64,000 nt of DNA from GWE2-40-63 sp050251815 (GTDB taxonomy: Bacteria > Bacteroidota > Bacteroidia > Bacteroidales > SZUA-534). Both the position numbers and the translations under genes were made by a program. This document shows, piece after piece, positions 35,127-44,290 of this stretch. The DNA is taken from assembly GCA_050251815.1 (NCBI GenBank), contig JBFWMB010000006.1:33090-97089 (forward strand), in the 5' to 3' direction. Numbering within the stretch: position 1 is the first letter of the stretch; every line of letters begins with the position of its first letter. The notes beneath the pieces are model-generated. The model did no database searches. It saw only the letters and a program-made list of their open reading frames with translations, and was not told the DNA's origin.

Positions 35127-38100
35127 CTATTTTGCAAGTAGTATTTGTTCTGTGAAAAGATGTTCGGGTGATTGTATTCTTAAAATATAAACTCCCGCTT
35201 TAGCCAACGACAAATCGATGCAAGTTTCAAGCTGATGTAATTCGGCGTGCATAATAACACTTCCTCTTATATCGGTAATTGTCAATGTTGTACCCAGAGT
35301 TACCTGATGTAGTAGTATGGTAAATTCACCCTGACTTGGGTTTGGATAAATACTACTTACCAAAGCACGCTCTGTGTTGATTCCAACAGCAAGCAACACT
35401 ACGTCGACAGTAAGGTCGGCATCAACCACCGAGAGGGTACCCTGATACACTTCAAACGCCTCCGGCTTACTGATGGTAAAGATTGCTTCGCTTACCGGCA
35501 TGATGTCGGTAAATACTGCCTTACCTTCACTATTGGTAAGCTGACTTTCGCTGTTAAATTCAACAGTAGCGCCTTCAACCGCATTTCCATCTTCATCGAG
35601 TACATTAAAAGTAACCGCATAGGTTTCTTTCACAGGAAGGGTGAAATCGACCGAATATGTTGCCTGGGTTACGCCGTCTTCGGCAGTAACCGTAATTACT
35701 GCTATACCGGGAAGCGCTGAAGCCTGAACAACTTCAACTGTAGCTGCGGCATCGTTGGCAAGAGCAGCAATTACCGGAATGGTGGTAGTACCCTCAGGCA
35801 ATTCAACTTTGTACTCGAAGGTTGTTGCTTCAAAATCTTCCAGTTGAACTCCATCCATGGTGATGGTGCTTAGGGAAGCATCGCTATTGGGTGCCAGGGT
35901 GAAACTAACCGTGTAAGTCAACTGGGTTTCGCCGTCTTCGGCGGTTACCAGAATACTTGCCGCACCCGGAAGAGATGCTGCCTGAGTTATGGCCAGTGAA
36001 GCAGCAGCATCGTTCGGACTGGCTGCCACAACCGGCAAGTCTGTTGTTCCGTAGGGCAGTATAACCTGATAATCGAAGGTGTTTACATCAAAACTGCTGA
36101 TGGCTTCACCGTTCACGGTAATTCCGTGTAAGGTGGCATCATTATTTGGTGCCAGTGTAAACATAAGCGTATAAGTAAGTTTGGTTTCGCTGTCTTCGGC
36201 AGTAACTACAAGGGTTGCTTCACCGGGCAGTTCCGTTGCCTGGGTAATTTGCAGGCTGGCATTGGCATCGGTTGTTGTGGCATCAACTTCTGGTATGGTG
36301 GTCGTTCCATACGGCAGCTCCAGCTCATATACAAATACATCGGCAGCAAAAGTTGCCAGGGGAACTTCGTCGACAATTATACTGCTTAAGCTGGCGTCGT
36401 GACCTAATGACGCATCCACAAAGGTAACTTTGTAGGTAAGCACGGTGGTATTGTCCTCGGCTGTTACCTGAATGCTTGCAAATCCGGGAACTGCTGTTGC
36501 CTGAACAATATCAACAGAAGCCTTAGCATCATTGGCCACGGCAGAAACCACAGGAACGCTTTCGTTAGAAACAGGAAGCACATACTCCAGGGTACCCGGA
36601 GCAAATCCGGTCAGTGATTGCCCGTCAACCAGAATATCGCTTAATGTAGCATCGGTATTTAAAGCCACACTGAAATGGATGGTGTAGGTTAGCGTGGTTA
36701 CCATGTCTTCGGCGGTTACTTTTACCGAAGCGTCGCCTGGCAACTGAAGCACCTGGGTAAGCACAACCTGGGCTTTAGCATCGGCAGCCACAGCTGTGAT
36801 TACCGGCAACGTTGTAGTTCCGTAAGGCAGCACCACCGAATATTCATACTGGTCTGCTGCAAAACCTTCCACCGTTGTGCCATTGTAGCTTAAGCTGCTA
36901 AGGGTAGCGTCGGTATGGTAAGGAGTAACAGTAAACTGTACGCTATAGGTTTGTTGAGTAACTCCATCCTGGGCAGTTACTTTAACGCTTGTAGTGCCGG
37001 GCAGGCTTGTGGCTGCACTAATCTCGATACTTGCATTTGCCTCATTAGCTGTGGCAACAAGCACTGGGACATCGGTAGTACCTGCAGGCAGGCTTACCGA
37101 ATAAGTAAATACAGAAGGATCAAAACCCTCCAGTGGCGAACCATCAAGAGTTATTGCACTCAGGCTGGCATCGTTCGACGGGAACGACATATCGGCAGCA
37201 AAACGCGCCGTAATATAATTTCCGGTCGTCCGGCTATGGGCTATTCCGGTAACCTTTCCGGATGTCTCCGGAAGTAAAGTTCCCATATAGTCGGCATCGT
37301 AGAAATTGGTGTAGAAGTTGGCCGAATTTGTCTGATCGCTGAGGGTATAACTGGTTCCCGTGGCAAATGTTATGCTACCATCGGCCTGGCTAAATGTTAG
37401 GCCTTCAAACGTAAGCAATTCTGCTTCATAGGCTTCAAAATCGGACGCAAAGGCTTCCAGCGTTACCACTTCGGGAATAATTTCGGTTCCGTCACCCGAA
37501 CTTGCACCCGGATCGGTAGAGGGTACCAGCTGTAACATGCCTCCATATTCCGTTAATGAGCCTTCAATACCACTTATATTGGCTCCAATGGTATAGCTTG
37601 AAGTGATTTTACCAGCCAAATCGTCGATAAGGACAGCGGCCGTAGCATCCTGAATAAACTTCTGGTTGCGATAGCTTTGTACCATGGTAACGGTAGCATT
37701 TCCGGCAAATTTAACTTTGGCCCCGGCTCCCTGATTACGCAATGCAGCCAGCGTTTGGGGGACAGCTATGATTTCAAAGTCGCCACTTACCTCGTTTATC
37801 GTAGCATTATCGACGGCACTGATGCGTACCTTATAGTTGTTTCCGTAATAGCTGTCAGCACCCACGGTTAAGGCAACACTACCGGTAGTAGCGTCGGTCG
37901 ATGCCAAAAGATCGGTCCACACATCGAAGTTGGGTACATAAACCTCAACTCTAATGTTTGCTATGTTCGCAGCGTTCCATGTCATGGTAACTTCGTCGCC
38001 GGCATAGAATACTTCGCCACCGACGGGATAAGTCAGGCTAAGGCTTTGTACCGAAGCGTCGATTGTAGTAAAGCTTGCCTGTGCACTAAGATTAAGGTTC

Positions 38101-40562
38101 CCGGCTTTATCCTGAACCGCATCGGCTTTTAGTACCAGGGTGTACTGGGTACTGTTGTCCAAAGCTGCGGTCGGAATCACGGTAATAAGCCTTCCGCTGA
38201 TAGTAGCACTAAATGCTACGGTATTTGCCGGAGTGGCCGTTTCGTAACACTCGAGCAGCGCGCTTACATCGGCCCCTTCGGCAAAGGCCAGGCCGCTGGC
38301 ATCGAATACATTCTCGTTAAAGGTGAGCGTGGGATGTACATTTACAAACACCTCGTTTGTATTGTTCAAGGGTTCAAAAGCAACAACCGGACCTTCGGTA
38401 TCGGGTGCCTGAACGTGTAAACCCAGGTAAGCAACCTCATCCTGAGCATAAACCAGCCATTGGGAATCGTCAGTATTGGTTCCGGCCGATAGCGCCCAGT
38501 CGGTGGTACCAATCTCGATGGGTGCTTTACGTACCAGGGTTTTGTCGGCGGTAGCATTGGCTACTCCGGCCACCGGCCAGGCACTTCCGGGATCTTCACC
38601 CACGTTGCCAATGACATCAATAAGGACATCGTTTTTAAACAAGCCTAACGCATCGTCGCCATTAAAATTGGCCACACCCGAAGTAATATCGCCCACATCT
38701 TTAATGGTCTGAACGGCACTTGAGTTGTAGATAACATATACATCGCCCGCAGCAAGTGTTCCGCTTAATACCAGGGTAGTTCCCCAGCTTGCACCGTTGG
38801 TGGCCAGCTTAACCGAATAGGCCGATAAATCGGCATCCGTTCCGGTGGGATTGTAAATCTCCAGGGCCTTGTTGCTTGAAGAACCTTCGAGGTATTCCGA
38901 GAAGAACAATTCACTGGTTGGGGCTTCATCCAGGGTAAGCGCATAGGTTTTTTGAGTAGTACCATCCTGGGCGGTAACTATTACCTGATAGTTGCTTAAC
39001 AGATCGGTGGCTACAGTGCTGCCATCAGACTGGTACACTTCAAAACTGGCATAGGTTGCCGGAGTCAGGTTGGCTTTAAAGGCTGCCAGGCTGGTTCCGT
39101 AAGGAATTCCGGTAATTGTGTTTTCGGCATCGTTAACCAGGTAGTGGCCTGAGCTTACAAAGGCTTCAGTGCTTGCCGCTTCCCAGGTAAAGTGGATGGT
39201 GTAGGTTTGGGTGGTAATTCCGTCCTGAGCGATAACTTTTACGCTGCTTGTTCCGGGCATCGATTCGGCCACGGTCAGCTCCGCCGAGGCGGTGGCATCG
39301 TTCAGGGTATAAGTAAGCCCAGGAACGTCTGCCGTTCCGTAGGGATATTCTTTAGTATAAGCATATACCTCAGCACTGAATCCATCGACAGCCACCTCGT
39401 CGATAAACAAGGCACTTAAGCTGGCATCAGTATTCGGAGCCTCAGGCGTAACACTAACCTGCCAATCCTGACTGGTAATTCCGTCTTCGGCAAGAATGCT
39501 GTAGGTTACGGTGCTTTCAAAATTGATGGCGGTTACGCCACTTTCCTGGGGAGTTGTTCCCACTTTTGCCGTTGCTCCGGCACTCAGGGTAAAGGTGGCC
39601 ACCAGGGCACTGCGATCGCTTCCGTAAGGAACCTGGATGCTCAGGGTATGGGCATCGGCATCGATGGTTGCCTCTCCGGTCTGGCCGGGAACGGCAAAGC
39701 TCAGGATATCGGTCTCGTTGTTTACAAAAGCTATTTTATTTATGGTATAGGTTTTTTTGGTCAAGCCGTCTTCGGCCACACAAATTAGCTGATAGCCATC
39801 GAGCAAATCGGTAGCCAGGCTAAGTCCGTCGGCCTGATACACATCGTACGAAGCGCCGCTGAGAGCAAGCACATTGGCTTTAAAGGTCGCCAGGTCCTCG
39901 GAATAAGGAACATTGCTGATGGTGCTGTTGTCGTTATCGACGGCGTAAACCGCTGAGGCGACTTCAGCCACCGTTCGGGCTTCGCGCACGGTAAAGGTGG
40001 TGCTGCTTTCGGTATTTTCGTTTCCGGCGGCATCTTCCACGGTATTGGCCAGCAGACTCAGGGTATATTGCATACCCAGTTTTAAGTCGCCGGTGGGATC
40101 AACTACCATTTGCTGACCCGACAAAGTGGCCACAAAAGGCAGCGTATTGGCGGGCGTAGCTGTTTCGAAGAAGGACAGCTTGGCGGCCAAATCGTCGTTG
40201 CTGATGGCCGAACCATCGGCATTAAAGATTTCCTCGTCGAAACTTAGCGTGATATCGGTAGTTTCAGTAACCTGTGAAGATCCATTCAGGGGTGAAAAAC
40301 TTACCACGGGAGCTACATTATCGGTAAACTGAACGTGAGAACCTAAATATGATAATTCATCCTGATCATATACCAGCCATTGGGAATCATCAGCATTCGT
40401 TCCTGCCGAAGAGGTCCAGGAGATGGTTCCCATATTAATTGCGGCCTTTCGCACCAGGGTTTGGTCCACTGTACCGCTGGCATCGTCGGCAACCGGCCAG
40501 GCTGTTCCCGGGTCTTCGCCCACCTGACCAATGACATCGATAAGTATATCGTTTTTAAACAA
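35127..40562 (-). CDS. Giant T9SS surface protein, C-terminal part after a frameshift
   Basis: This frame (up to 1811 residues, first codon a TTG) continues the 40343-42532 frame after one missing base near 40563-40567. Order of domains: rest of a lamin-tail-like domain; Ig-like domain (Big_5-like, 'APVVSFSPLNGS'); further bacterial Ig/cadherin-like modules; a second lamin-tail domain ('SEYLEGSSSNKALEIYNP'); another Ig domain; 'LTYPVGGEVFYAGDEVTMTW'; a domain with 'FIQDATAAVLIDD'; six tandem cadherin-like beta-sandwich repeats of about 85 residues ('DASLS.I..DG..L.GF'); a carboxypeptidase-regulatory-like domain; and the T9SS C-terminal signal ('YPNPSQGEF', 'GVYILRI'). Probably a secreted, surface-bound adhesin. 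No enzyme domain is visible. Confidence 0.85.
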   Translation of the reverse strand: MFKNDILIDVIGQVGEDPGTAWPVADDASGTVDQTLVRKAAINMGTISWTSSAGTNADDSQWLVYDQDELSYLGSHVQFTDNVAPVVSFSPLNGSSQVTETTDITLSFDEEIFNADGSAISNDDLAAKLSFFETATPANTLPFVATLSGQQMVVDPTGDLKLGMQYTLSLLANTVEDAAGNENTESSTTFTVREARTVAEVASAVYAVDNDNSTISNVPYSEDLATFKANVLALSGASYDVYQADGLSLATDLLDGYQLICVAEDGLTKKTYTINKIAFVNNETDILSFAVPGQTGEATIDADAHTLSIQVPYGSDRSALVATFTLSAGATAKVGTTPQESGVTAINFESTVTYSILAEDGITSQDWQVSVTPEAPNTDASLSALFIDEVAVDGFSAEVYAYTKEYPYGTADVPGLTYTLNDATASAELTVAESMPGTSSVKVIAQDGITTQTYTIHFTWEAASTEAFVSSGHYLVNDAENTITGIPYGTSLAAFKANLTPATYASFEVYQSDGSTVATDLLSNYQVIVTAQDGTTQKTYALTLDEAPTSELFFSEYLEGSSSNKALEIYNPTGTDADLSAYSVKLATNGASWGTTLVLSGTLAAGDVYVIYNSSAVQTIKDVGDITSGVANFNGDDALGLFKNDVLIDVIGNVGEDPGSAWPVAGVANATADKTLVRKAPIEIGTTDWALSAGTNTDDSQWLVYAQDEVAYLGLHVQAPDTEGPVVAFEPLNNTNEVFVNVHPTLTFNENVFDASGLAFAEGADVSALLECYETATPANTVAFSATISGRLITVIPTAALDNSTQYTLVLKADAVQDKAGNLNLSAQASFTTIDASVQSLSLTYPVGGEVFYAGDEVTMTWNAANIANIRVEVYVPNFDVWTDLLASTDATTGSVALTVGADSYYGNNYKVRISAVDNATINEVSGDFEIIAVPQTLAALRNQGAGAKVKFAGNATVTMVQSYRNQKFIQDATAAVLIDDLAGKITSSYTIGANISGIEGSLTEYGGMLQLVPSTDPGASSGDGTEIIPEVVTLEAFASDFEAYEAELLTFEGLTFSQADGSITFATGTSYTLSDQTNSANFYTNFYDADYMGTLLPETSGKVTGIAHSRTTGNYITARFAADMSFPSNDASLSAITLDGSPLEGFDPSVFTYSVSLPAGTTDVPVLVATANEANASIEISAATSLPGTTSVKVTAQDGVTQQTYSVQFTVTPYHTDATLSSLSYNGTTVEGFAADQYEYSVVLPYGTTTLPVITAVAADAKAQVVLTQVLQLPGDASVKVTAEDMVTTLTYTIHFSVALNTDATLSDILVDGQSLTGFAPGTLEYVLPVSNESVPVVSAVANDAKASVDIVQATAVPGFASIQVTAEDNTTVLTYKVTFVDASLGHDASLSSIIVDEVPLATFAADVFVYELELPYGTTTIPEVDATTTDANASLQITQATELPGEATLVVTAEDSETKLTYTLMFTLAPNNDATLHGITVNGEAISSFDVNTFDYQVILPYGTTDLPVVAASPNDAAASLAITQAASLPGAASILVTAEDGETQLTYTVSFTLAPNSDASLSTITMDGVQLEDFEATTFEYKVELPEGTTTIPVIAALANDAAATVEVVQASALPGIAVITVTAEDGVTQATYSVDFTLPVKETYAVTFNVLDEDGNAVEGATVEFNSESQLTNSEGKAVFTDIMPVSEAIFTISKPEAFEVYQGTLSVVDADLTVDVVLLAVGINTERALVSSIYPNPSQGEFTILLHQVTLGTTLTITDIRGSVIMHAELHQLETCIDLSLAKAGVYILRIQSPEHLFTEQILLAK
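38400..39190 (-). repeat. Internal module copy B of the surface-protein gene
   Basis: This segment encodes a cadherin-like module, a lamin-tail domain and the 'LVRKAP' linker, and resembles the segment at about 40325-41110 both as protein and as DNA, about 1.92 kb upstream. Shared short strings include ACCAGCCATTGGGAATC and GTTTTTAAACAAGCC. Boundaries are approximate. Confidence 0.7.
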
Positions 40563-41110
40563 GCCACGGCATCGTCGCCATTAAAGTTGGCCACACCTGA
40601 AGAAATGTCGCCCACGTCTTTAATAGCCTGTACAGCACTTGAATTGTAGATAACATACACCTCGCCGGCTGTTATGGTTCCACTTAAACCAAGGGTTGTT
40701 CCCCAGTCGGCACCATTCGTGCCCAGCTTAACGGAATAAGCCGACAAATCGACTTCACTTCCGGTAGGATTGTAGATTTCCAAAGCTTTGTTGCTTGAAG
40801 AACCTTCGATGTATTCCGAAAAGAACAAATCAATAACCGGCTCATTTACCGTCAGGGTATAGGTCTTTTGGGTGGTGCCATCCTGAGCGGTAACCACCAC
40901 CTTGTATCCGCTTAAGAGATCGGTTGCCAGGGTAGTCCCATCGGCAAGGTAAACATCGAAAGCAGCACCTGTAGCAGGCGTTAATGCTGCTTTAAAGGTG
41001 GCCAGGGTTGTTCCGTAAGGTATGTCGGTAAGGGTTTCGTTCCCATCGTCGACCGTATAGCTGGCCGAAGTTACGGTGGCCTCACTGCTGGGTGCTGCCA
41101 CGGTAAAGTT
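40325..41110 (-). repeat. Internal module copy A of the surface-protein gene
   Basis: Partner of the segment at about 38400-39190. It contains the frameshift. Its product sequence is 'SEYIEGSSSNKALEIYNPTG' against 'SEYLEGSSSNKALEIYNPTG' in copy B. Gene conversion between the two copies could create or repair the frameshift. Boundaries are approximate. Confidence 0.7.
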
Positions 41111-42532
41111 GATGCGGTAATCTTTTTTGGTGGTGCCATCCTGGGCAGTAACCTCAACGCTGGTAGTACCCGGCAAGGAGGACGCATTGGTTTGAATTAC
41201 CGTAGCGGTGGCATCGCTTAAGGAATAAGTAACGGTTGGAACCGTGCTGGTTCCGTAGGGCAACTCCACATCGTAAGCAACCGTTCCGGCATCGAAACCG
41301 GCAATGGTGGAGCCATCGACTAGTAAGTCGGTTAAGGTGGCATCGGTACTGGGTATTTCTTCCGAAACACTTACCGTCCAATCCTGGGTGGTAAGTCCGT
41401 CTTGTGCTGTAATGGTATAGGTAAGGTCTGATGAAAAATCGTTGGCGCTTATTCCGCTTTCCTGCGCTGTGGCTCCAACCGCAGCTGTTGCCCCGGCCGA
41501 TAGTTCAAAGGTGGCAATCAGATTGGTAACATTGGTACCATAAGCCACGTCAACAGCAACCGTATGAGCTACGGCATCAATTGTTGCCGCTCCGGTTTGT
41601 TCCGTAAAGCTAAAGGCGGTAATGTCGGTTTCATCACTTGCAGTTGTGGAAATTGTAATATCAGCATCACTTTCATCTGAAATGGTTATGTTTGAATAAT
41701 TATCAGAAATTCGAATCCTATAATTATTTCCCTCCAAACTTCCTGGAACAAACCAACTGTAGGTTCCATCATTTGTTTCATCATCTGCAATTAAAACATA
41801 TGAAGTTCCATTGTAATATTCAATATCAATTGTTGAGGAATATCCAGTACTTGTCCATATAATATCCTGTGAAGTTCCAGATTGCCATATTTCTCCACCA
41901 TTAGGAGACGTAATAGTCAAAACTGGTAAAGCATTAACACTCCCGTATACTATTAAATCATCACCTGTTCCATCACCAATTCCTCCAGAACCAGATGTGG
42001 CTTCTGCATACATATAGATCCTGAAAGTTACAGGCTCACTAATGTCTAAATAGGAAAAAGTAAATGTGAAGTTTTGGGTAGATGTGCCATCAGTAATTGA
42101 ATATATTTGGTCTAAATTACTTGCAAAATTATCTAAAGAACTTCTAAGTGCTATAGCACTCGGACCCGTGGATGACCTTTGCAATTGTAGATATATTGAA
42201 CTTATTGTAATCATATATCCTGGACTTGGTGTAACTGTAAAAGTCATAAAATCATCTCCAGACACAGCATCTTCAATAGAGGTTAATGCCCAACTTGTCG
42301 CATTAAATCGACCACCATTAGCTGAAGCAGTAAGCCCTGCACCTCTTGAGATGGTAGAAGTAGAAAGATTTTCATCATTATATTTTGAGCTCGCTGTTTC
42401 TTCATTTCCTGCTAAAGCAGAGAACTCAAAACTTAAAATCTGCCCCCATCCCTGGGAACTAAATAACAATAGCAAAAGCAAACCCGGCAATAAACGCCGC
42501 AGTCCGCTGGGTAAAAGCGTAGTTTTTTTCAT
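40343..42532 (-). CDS. Giant T9SS surface protein, N-terminal part before a frameshift
   Basis: From the ATG at 42532 the frame is meaningful to about residue 655 (near 40565); after that it changes to nonsense and ends at 40343. A cleavable signal peptide (MKKTTLLPSGLRRLLPGLLL and following) is present. Then come an N-terminal exported domain (about 31-205), a Ser/Thr-rich GPI-anchor-like domain ('LTITSPNGGEIWQSG'), cadherin-like and Ig-like modules ('ATLTDLLVDGSTIAGFDAG'), and a lamin-tail domain that is cut by the frameshift. If the base were restored, the protein would be about 2468 residues. See the separate frameshift feature. The gene has a divergent neighbour only across the repeat region at 42.8 kb. 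Confidence 0.85.
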   Translation of the reverse strand: MKKTTLLPSGLRRLLPGLLLLLLFSSQGWGQILSFEFSALAGNEETASSKYNDENLSTSTISRGAGLTASANGGRFNATSWALTSIEDAVSGDDFMTFTVTPSPGYMITISSIYLQLQRSSTGPSAIALRSSLDNFASNLDQIYSITDGTSTQNFTFTFSYLDISEPVTFRIYMYAEATSGSGGIGDGTGDDLIVYGSVNALPVLTITSPNGGEIWQSGTSQDIIWTSTGYSSTIDIEYYNGTSYVLIADDETNDGTYSWFVPGSLEGNNYRIRISDNYSNITISDESDADITISTTASDETDITAFSFTEQTGAATIDAVAHTVAVDVAYGTNVTNLIATFELSAGATAAVGATAQESGISANDFSSDLTYTITAQDGLTTQDWTVSVSEEIPSTDATLTDLLVDGSTIAGFDAGTVAYDVELPYGTSTVPTVTYSLSDATATVIQTNASSLPGTTSVEVTAQDGTTKKDYRINFTVAAPSSEATVTSASYTVDDGNETLTDIPYGTTLATFKAALTPATGAAFDVYLADGTTLATDLLSGYKVVVTAQDGTTQKTYTLTVNEPVIDLFFSEYIEGSSSNKALEIYNPTGSEVDLSAYSVKLGTNGADWGTTLGLSGTITAGEVYVIYNSSAVQAIKDVGDISSGVANFNGDDAVACLKTIYLSMSLVRWAKTREQPGRLPTMPAVQWTKPWCERPQLIWEPSPGPLRQERMLMIPNGWYMIRMNYHI
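40560..40570 (-). other. Single-base frameshift in the giant surface-protein gene
   Basis: On the plus strand this copy of a repeated module reads AAGCCACGGCATCG, while the parallel copy near 38641 reads AAGCCTAACGCATCG, one base longer. The coding strand here reads GCCGTGGCTTGTTT; restoring a third G (GTGGGC) gives A-V-G-L-F-K-N-D, exactly the sequence of the other module (A-L-G-L-F-K-N-D). So one G was lost in a G-run, or the base is a sequencing error. Confidence 0.85.
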
Positions 42533-42780
42533 CTGTGTAATTTTAGTTGTATGTATTGAATCCTAATCTGGTTGTTCGTCTGATTACACGTTGTTTTTCA
42601 AAGGAAATGGTTTGGCAATTTATGCTATTTTACCAAACTAAACAATAGCTGCGTTTATTTTTCTGGTGTTTTTTCCTGTATTTTGTATTATTTTCGTAAC
42701 ACCTGTAATTATACTACACCCGGTTCAGAAACGATTTGCCTAAATTCGGCTTATGCCTTCTCCTTAGCCCGGGTGCCTGT
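42533..42780. other. Gap upstream of the surface-protein gene
   Basis: A 248-base A+T-rich stretch between the start of the surface-protein gene and the tandem repeat array. It contains an inverted pair GTTTGG/CCAAAC around 42611-42637. I find no convincing promoter motif and no gene. Confidence 0.5.
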
Positions 42781-43040
42781 CCCACCGTTGGTCGTTCTGG
42801 GGCTTTAGAACCCCTTGTTGGGCAGCAGCAACTGATTCAGGGGCTGAAAAACCCGTTGTGGATCGGCAGCAGCAAATTCAGGGCTTGAAAATCATCCCGC
42901 CAGTCAGCAGGAAGGAATTCAGGGCCTGAAAAACGCCCTGTCAGTCAGCAGGACAAAATTCAGGGTCTGAAAAACGTCCTGCTCACCGGCAGCACGAAAT
43001 TCAGCGGCTTAAAAACGTGCTGCCAGCGGGCAGCATATTG
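42781..43040. repeat. Tandem array of 41-base hairpin-forming repeats
   Basis: Six units with a conserved period of 41 bases (one unit 44): 42781-42821 (divergent), 42822-42865, 42866-42906, 42907-42947, 42948-42988, 42989-43029, then a broken seventh (GCAGCAT). The core is GCAG, AATTCAGGG, CTGAAAAAC. Each can fold: inner TTCAG...CTGAA, and in the last two complete units outer arms GCAGGAC/GTCCTGC and GCAGCAC/GTGCTGC, which differ by a compensating change. There are no spacers, so it is not a CRISPR. It stands upstream of the DUF6261 gene. Confidence 0.85.
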
Positions 43041-43203
43041 ATAATCAGCAAAAAGCCATATTTTTCTTCGTGTTCAGCAAAATAATTGAAAGGGCCAAAC
43101 AGCAGCCGGCTTACCGTGAAGCAGCCAGGCTGCCGATGAGGCCGCATTTATACTGGTCTTTGCTTATTATCAGCTTTTTACCTGCTTTTTTTTTGGCGAT
43201 ATA

Positions 43204-43235
43204 TTTGGTGGTAATCACGAATTGCCGTAATTTTG
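43204..43235 (+). promoter_or_regulatory. Promoter of the DUF6261 gene
   Basis: TTTG at 43204-43207 and TAATTTTG at 43228-43235, 20 bases apart, match both halves of the Bacteroidota consensus. The ATG follows 52 bases after the -7 element. This is the best-matching promoter in the window. Confidence 0.7.
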
Positions 43236-43286
43236 ATACTCCTGCCAGAAGCCAAGTAGTTTTTATTAATTTAAAACGCTTATATT

Positions 43287-44024
43287 ATGATTAAACTTTT
43301 CAATTTATTTCAGTTGCGTGCCGGCGAGTTGATGCAATTCTGCCGCGACGCCGTAAACGTTCTTCTGGCTAACGATTTGGTTGGCCTTGAAGTAAATGAA
43401 CCGGGAACTGCTTTTATCAACCGTTTCGAAAGTGCCAAAAGCACTTACAGCCTGGCAAAAGGCAGCCTAATCACCAAAGAGCTGGTAGCTATCGACCGCC
43501 GTCGTGACACCGGCATCCGCGGTATCCTGGAGATGCTTGACGCCTATGCCCTGCACTACGACCCTAATGTGGTAGCTGCAGCGGAACGTATAAAACAGCA
43601 ATTTAATCGTTTTGGGGTGAAAATCGCCCGCCAGAATTACCAGACGGAAACCAACAATCTTTTTAGTCTGGAGGAACAGGTTACTGGCGACACCTCGCTG
43701 CAAGCCGACTTTGCGCTGGTTCATCTAAGCGATTGGTACAATCAGCTAACGGCAGAAAACCATTTATTCTCGGATCGCTATGCGGCCCGGGTTGCCGAAA
43801 CGGTTGAACAGGGTGGTGGTAAATTTATGGAGGAACGTCCGCTGCTTATTGAGGCCTTCCGCGAATTTTGCCAGCATGTGAATGCACACATCACCCTTAA
43901 GGGAGATGCTGCCTACAAGGTTTTGACAGAACCTATAAATGTGCAGATTGAAAAATACCTGTTAACCGTTAAAAACCGACAGGCCGTTCCGGAAAATCCC
44001 GAAGACGAAACCGTCGAAATCTGA
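43287..44024 (+). CDS. DUF6261-family protein
   Basis: 245 residues, soluble and helical, with no signal peptide or membrane segment. The pattern 'IDRRRDTGIRGILEMLDAYA', 'DPNVVAAAERIKQQFNRFG', 'ETNNLFSLEEQV' and 'LSDWYNQL' fits the DUF6261 family, whose members are numerous in Bacteroidota and have no known function. The C-terminal half contains 'RPLLIEAFREFCQHVNAHIT'; the last 13 residues are acidic. It is alone on its strand in a G+C-richer pocket, with the hairpin array upstream and palindromes and direct repeats downstream. No partner gene is present. Confidence 0.85.
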   Translation: MIKLFNLFQLRAGELMQFCRDAVNVLLANDLVGLEVNEPGTAFINRFESAKSTYSLAKGSLITKELVAIDRRRDTGIRGILEMLDAYALHYDPNVVAAAERIKQQFNRFGVKIARQNYQTETNNLFSLEEQVTGDTSLQADFALVHLSDWYNQLTAENHLFSDRYAARVAETVEQGGGKFMEERPLLIEAFREFCQHVNAHITLKGDAAYKVLTEPINVQIEKYLLTVKNRQAVPENPEDETVEI

Positions 44025-44218
44025 ACCGCGAGGGAAGGACGCGGACATTGAAGCAAAGGAACAACAAGCACCGTGGGTATTTTGAGCACAACAACAGAAT
44101 ACCCCGGTGTTTTTTGTTTCTGCGGCCAGGGCTGGTTTCGTTGGGACTTTGTGGTTGAAGATTTTTGATTGCAGATTGCAGGTATGCGATTACGTTCCGT
44201 GAGGACTTCGTCGTTAAC

Positions 44219-44244
44219 GATTTCAGATTTGGTTACCAATGAAC
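44219..44244 (+). repeat. Direct repeat B, left copy
   Basis: Starts GATTTCAGATTTGGTTACCA and has a diverged copy at about 44853-44878 (GATTTCAGATTTGGTTCCCA). Both are preceded by a GATTGCAGAT phrase (44167 and 44831), so a longer unit of at least two blocks is repeated. Confidence 0.75.
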
Positions 44245-44290
44245 TTCGTCGGTTTCGGCGGCTTATTTCTTGGTAGCTGTTCGTTGCTCT

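Noticed and set aside
42781..43040. CRISPR array
   Set aside because: The repeats lie head to tail without unique spacers and no cas gene is near.
43070..43294. A plus-strand frame of 74 codons with one hydrophobic segment, upstream of the DUF6261 gene
   Set aside because: It contains the DUF6261 promoter (43204-43235), overlaps the start of that gene by 8 bases, and its sequence resembles no family that I know.
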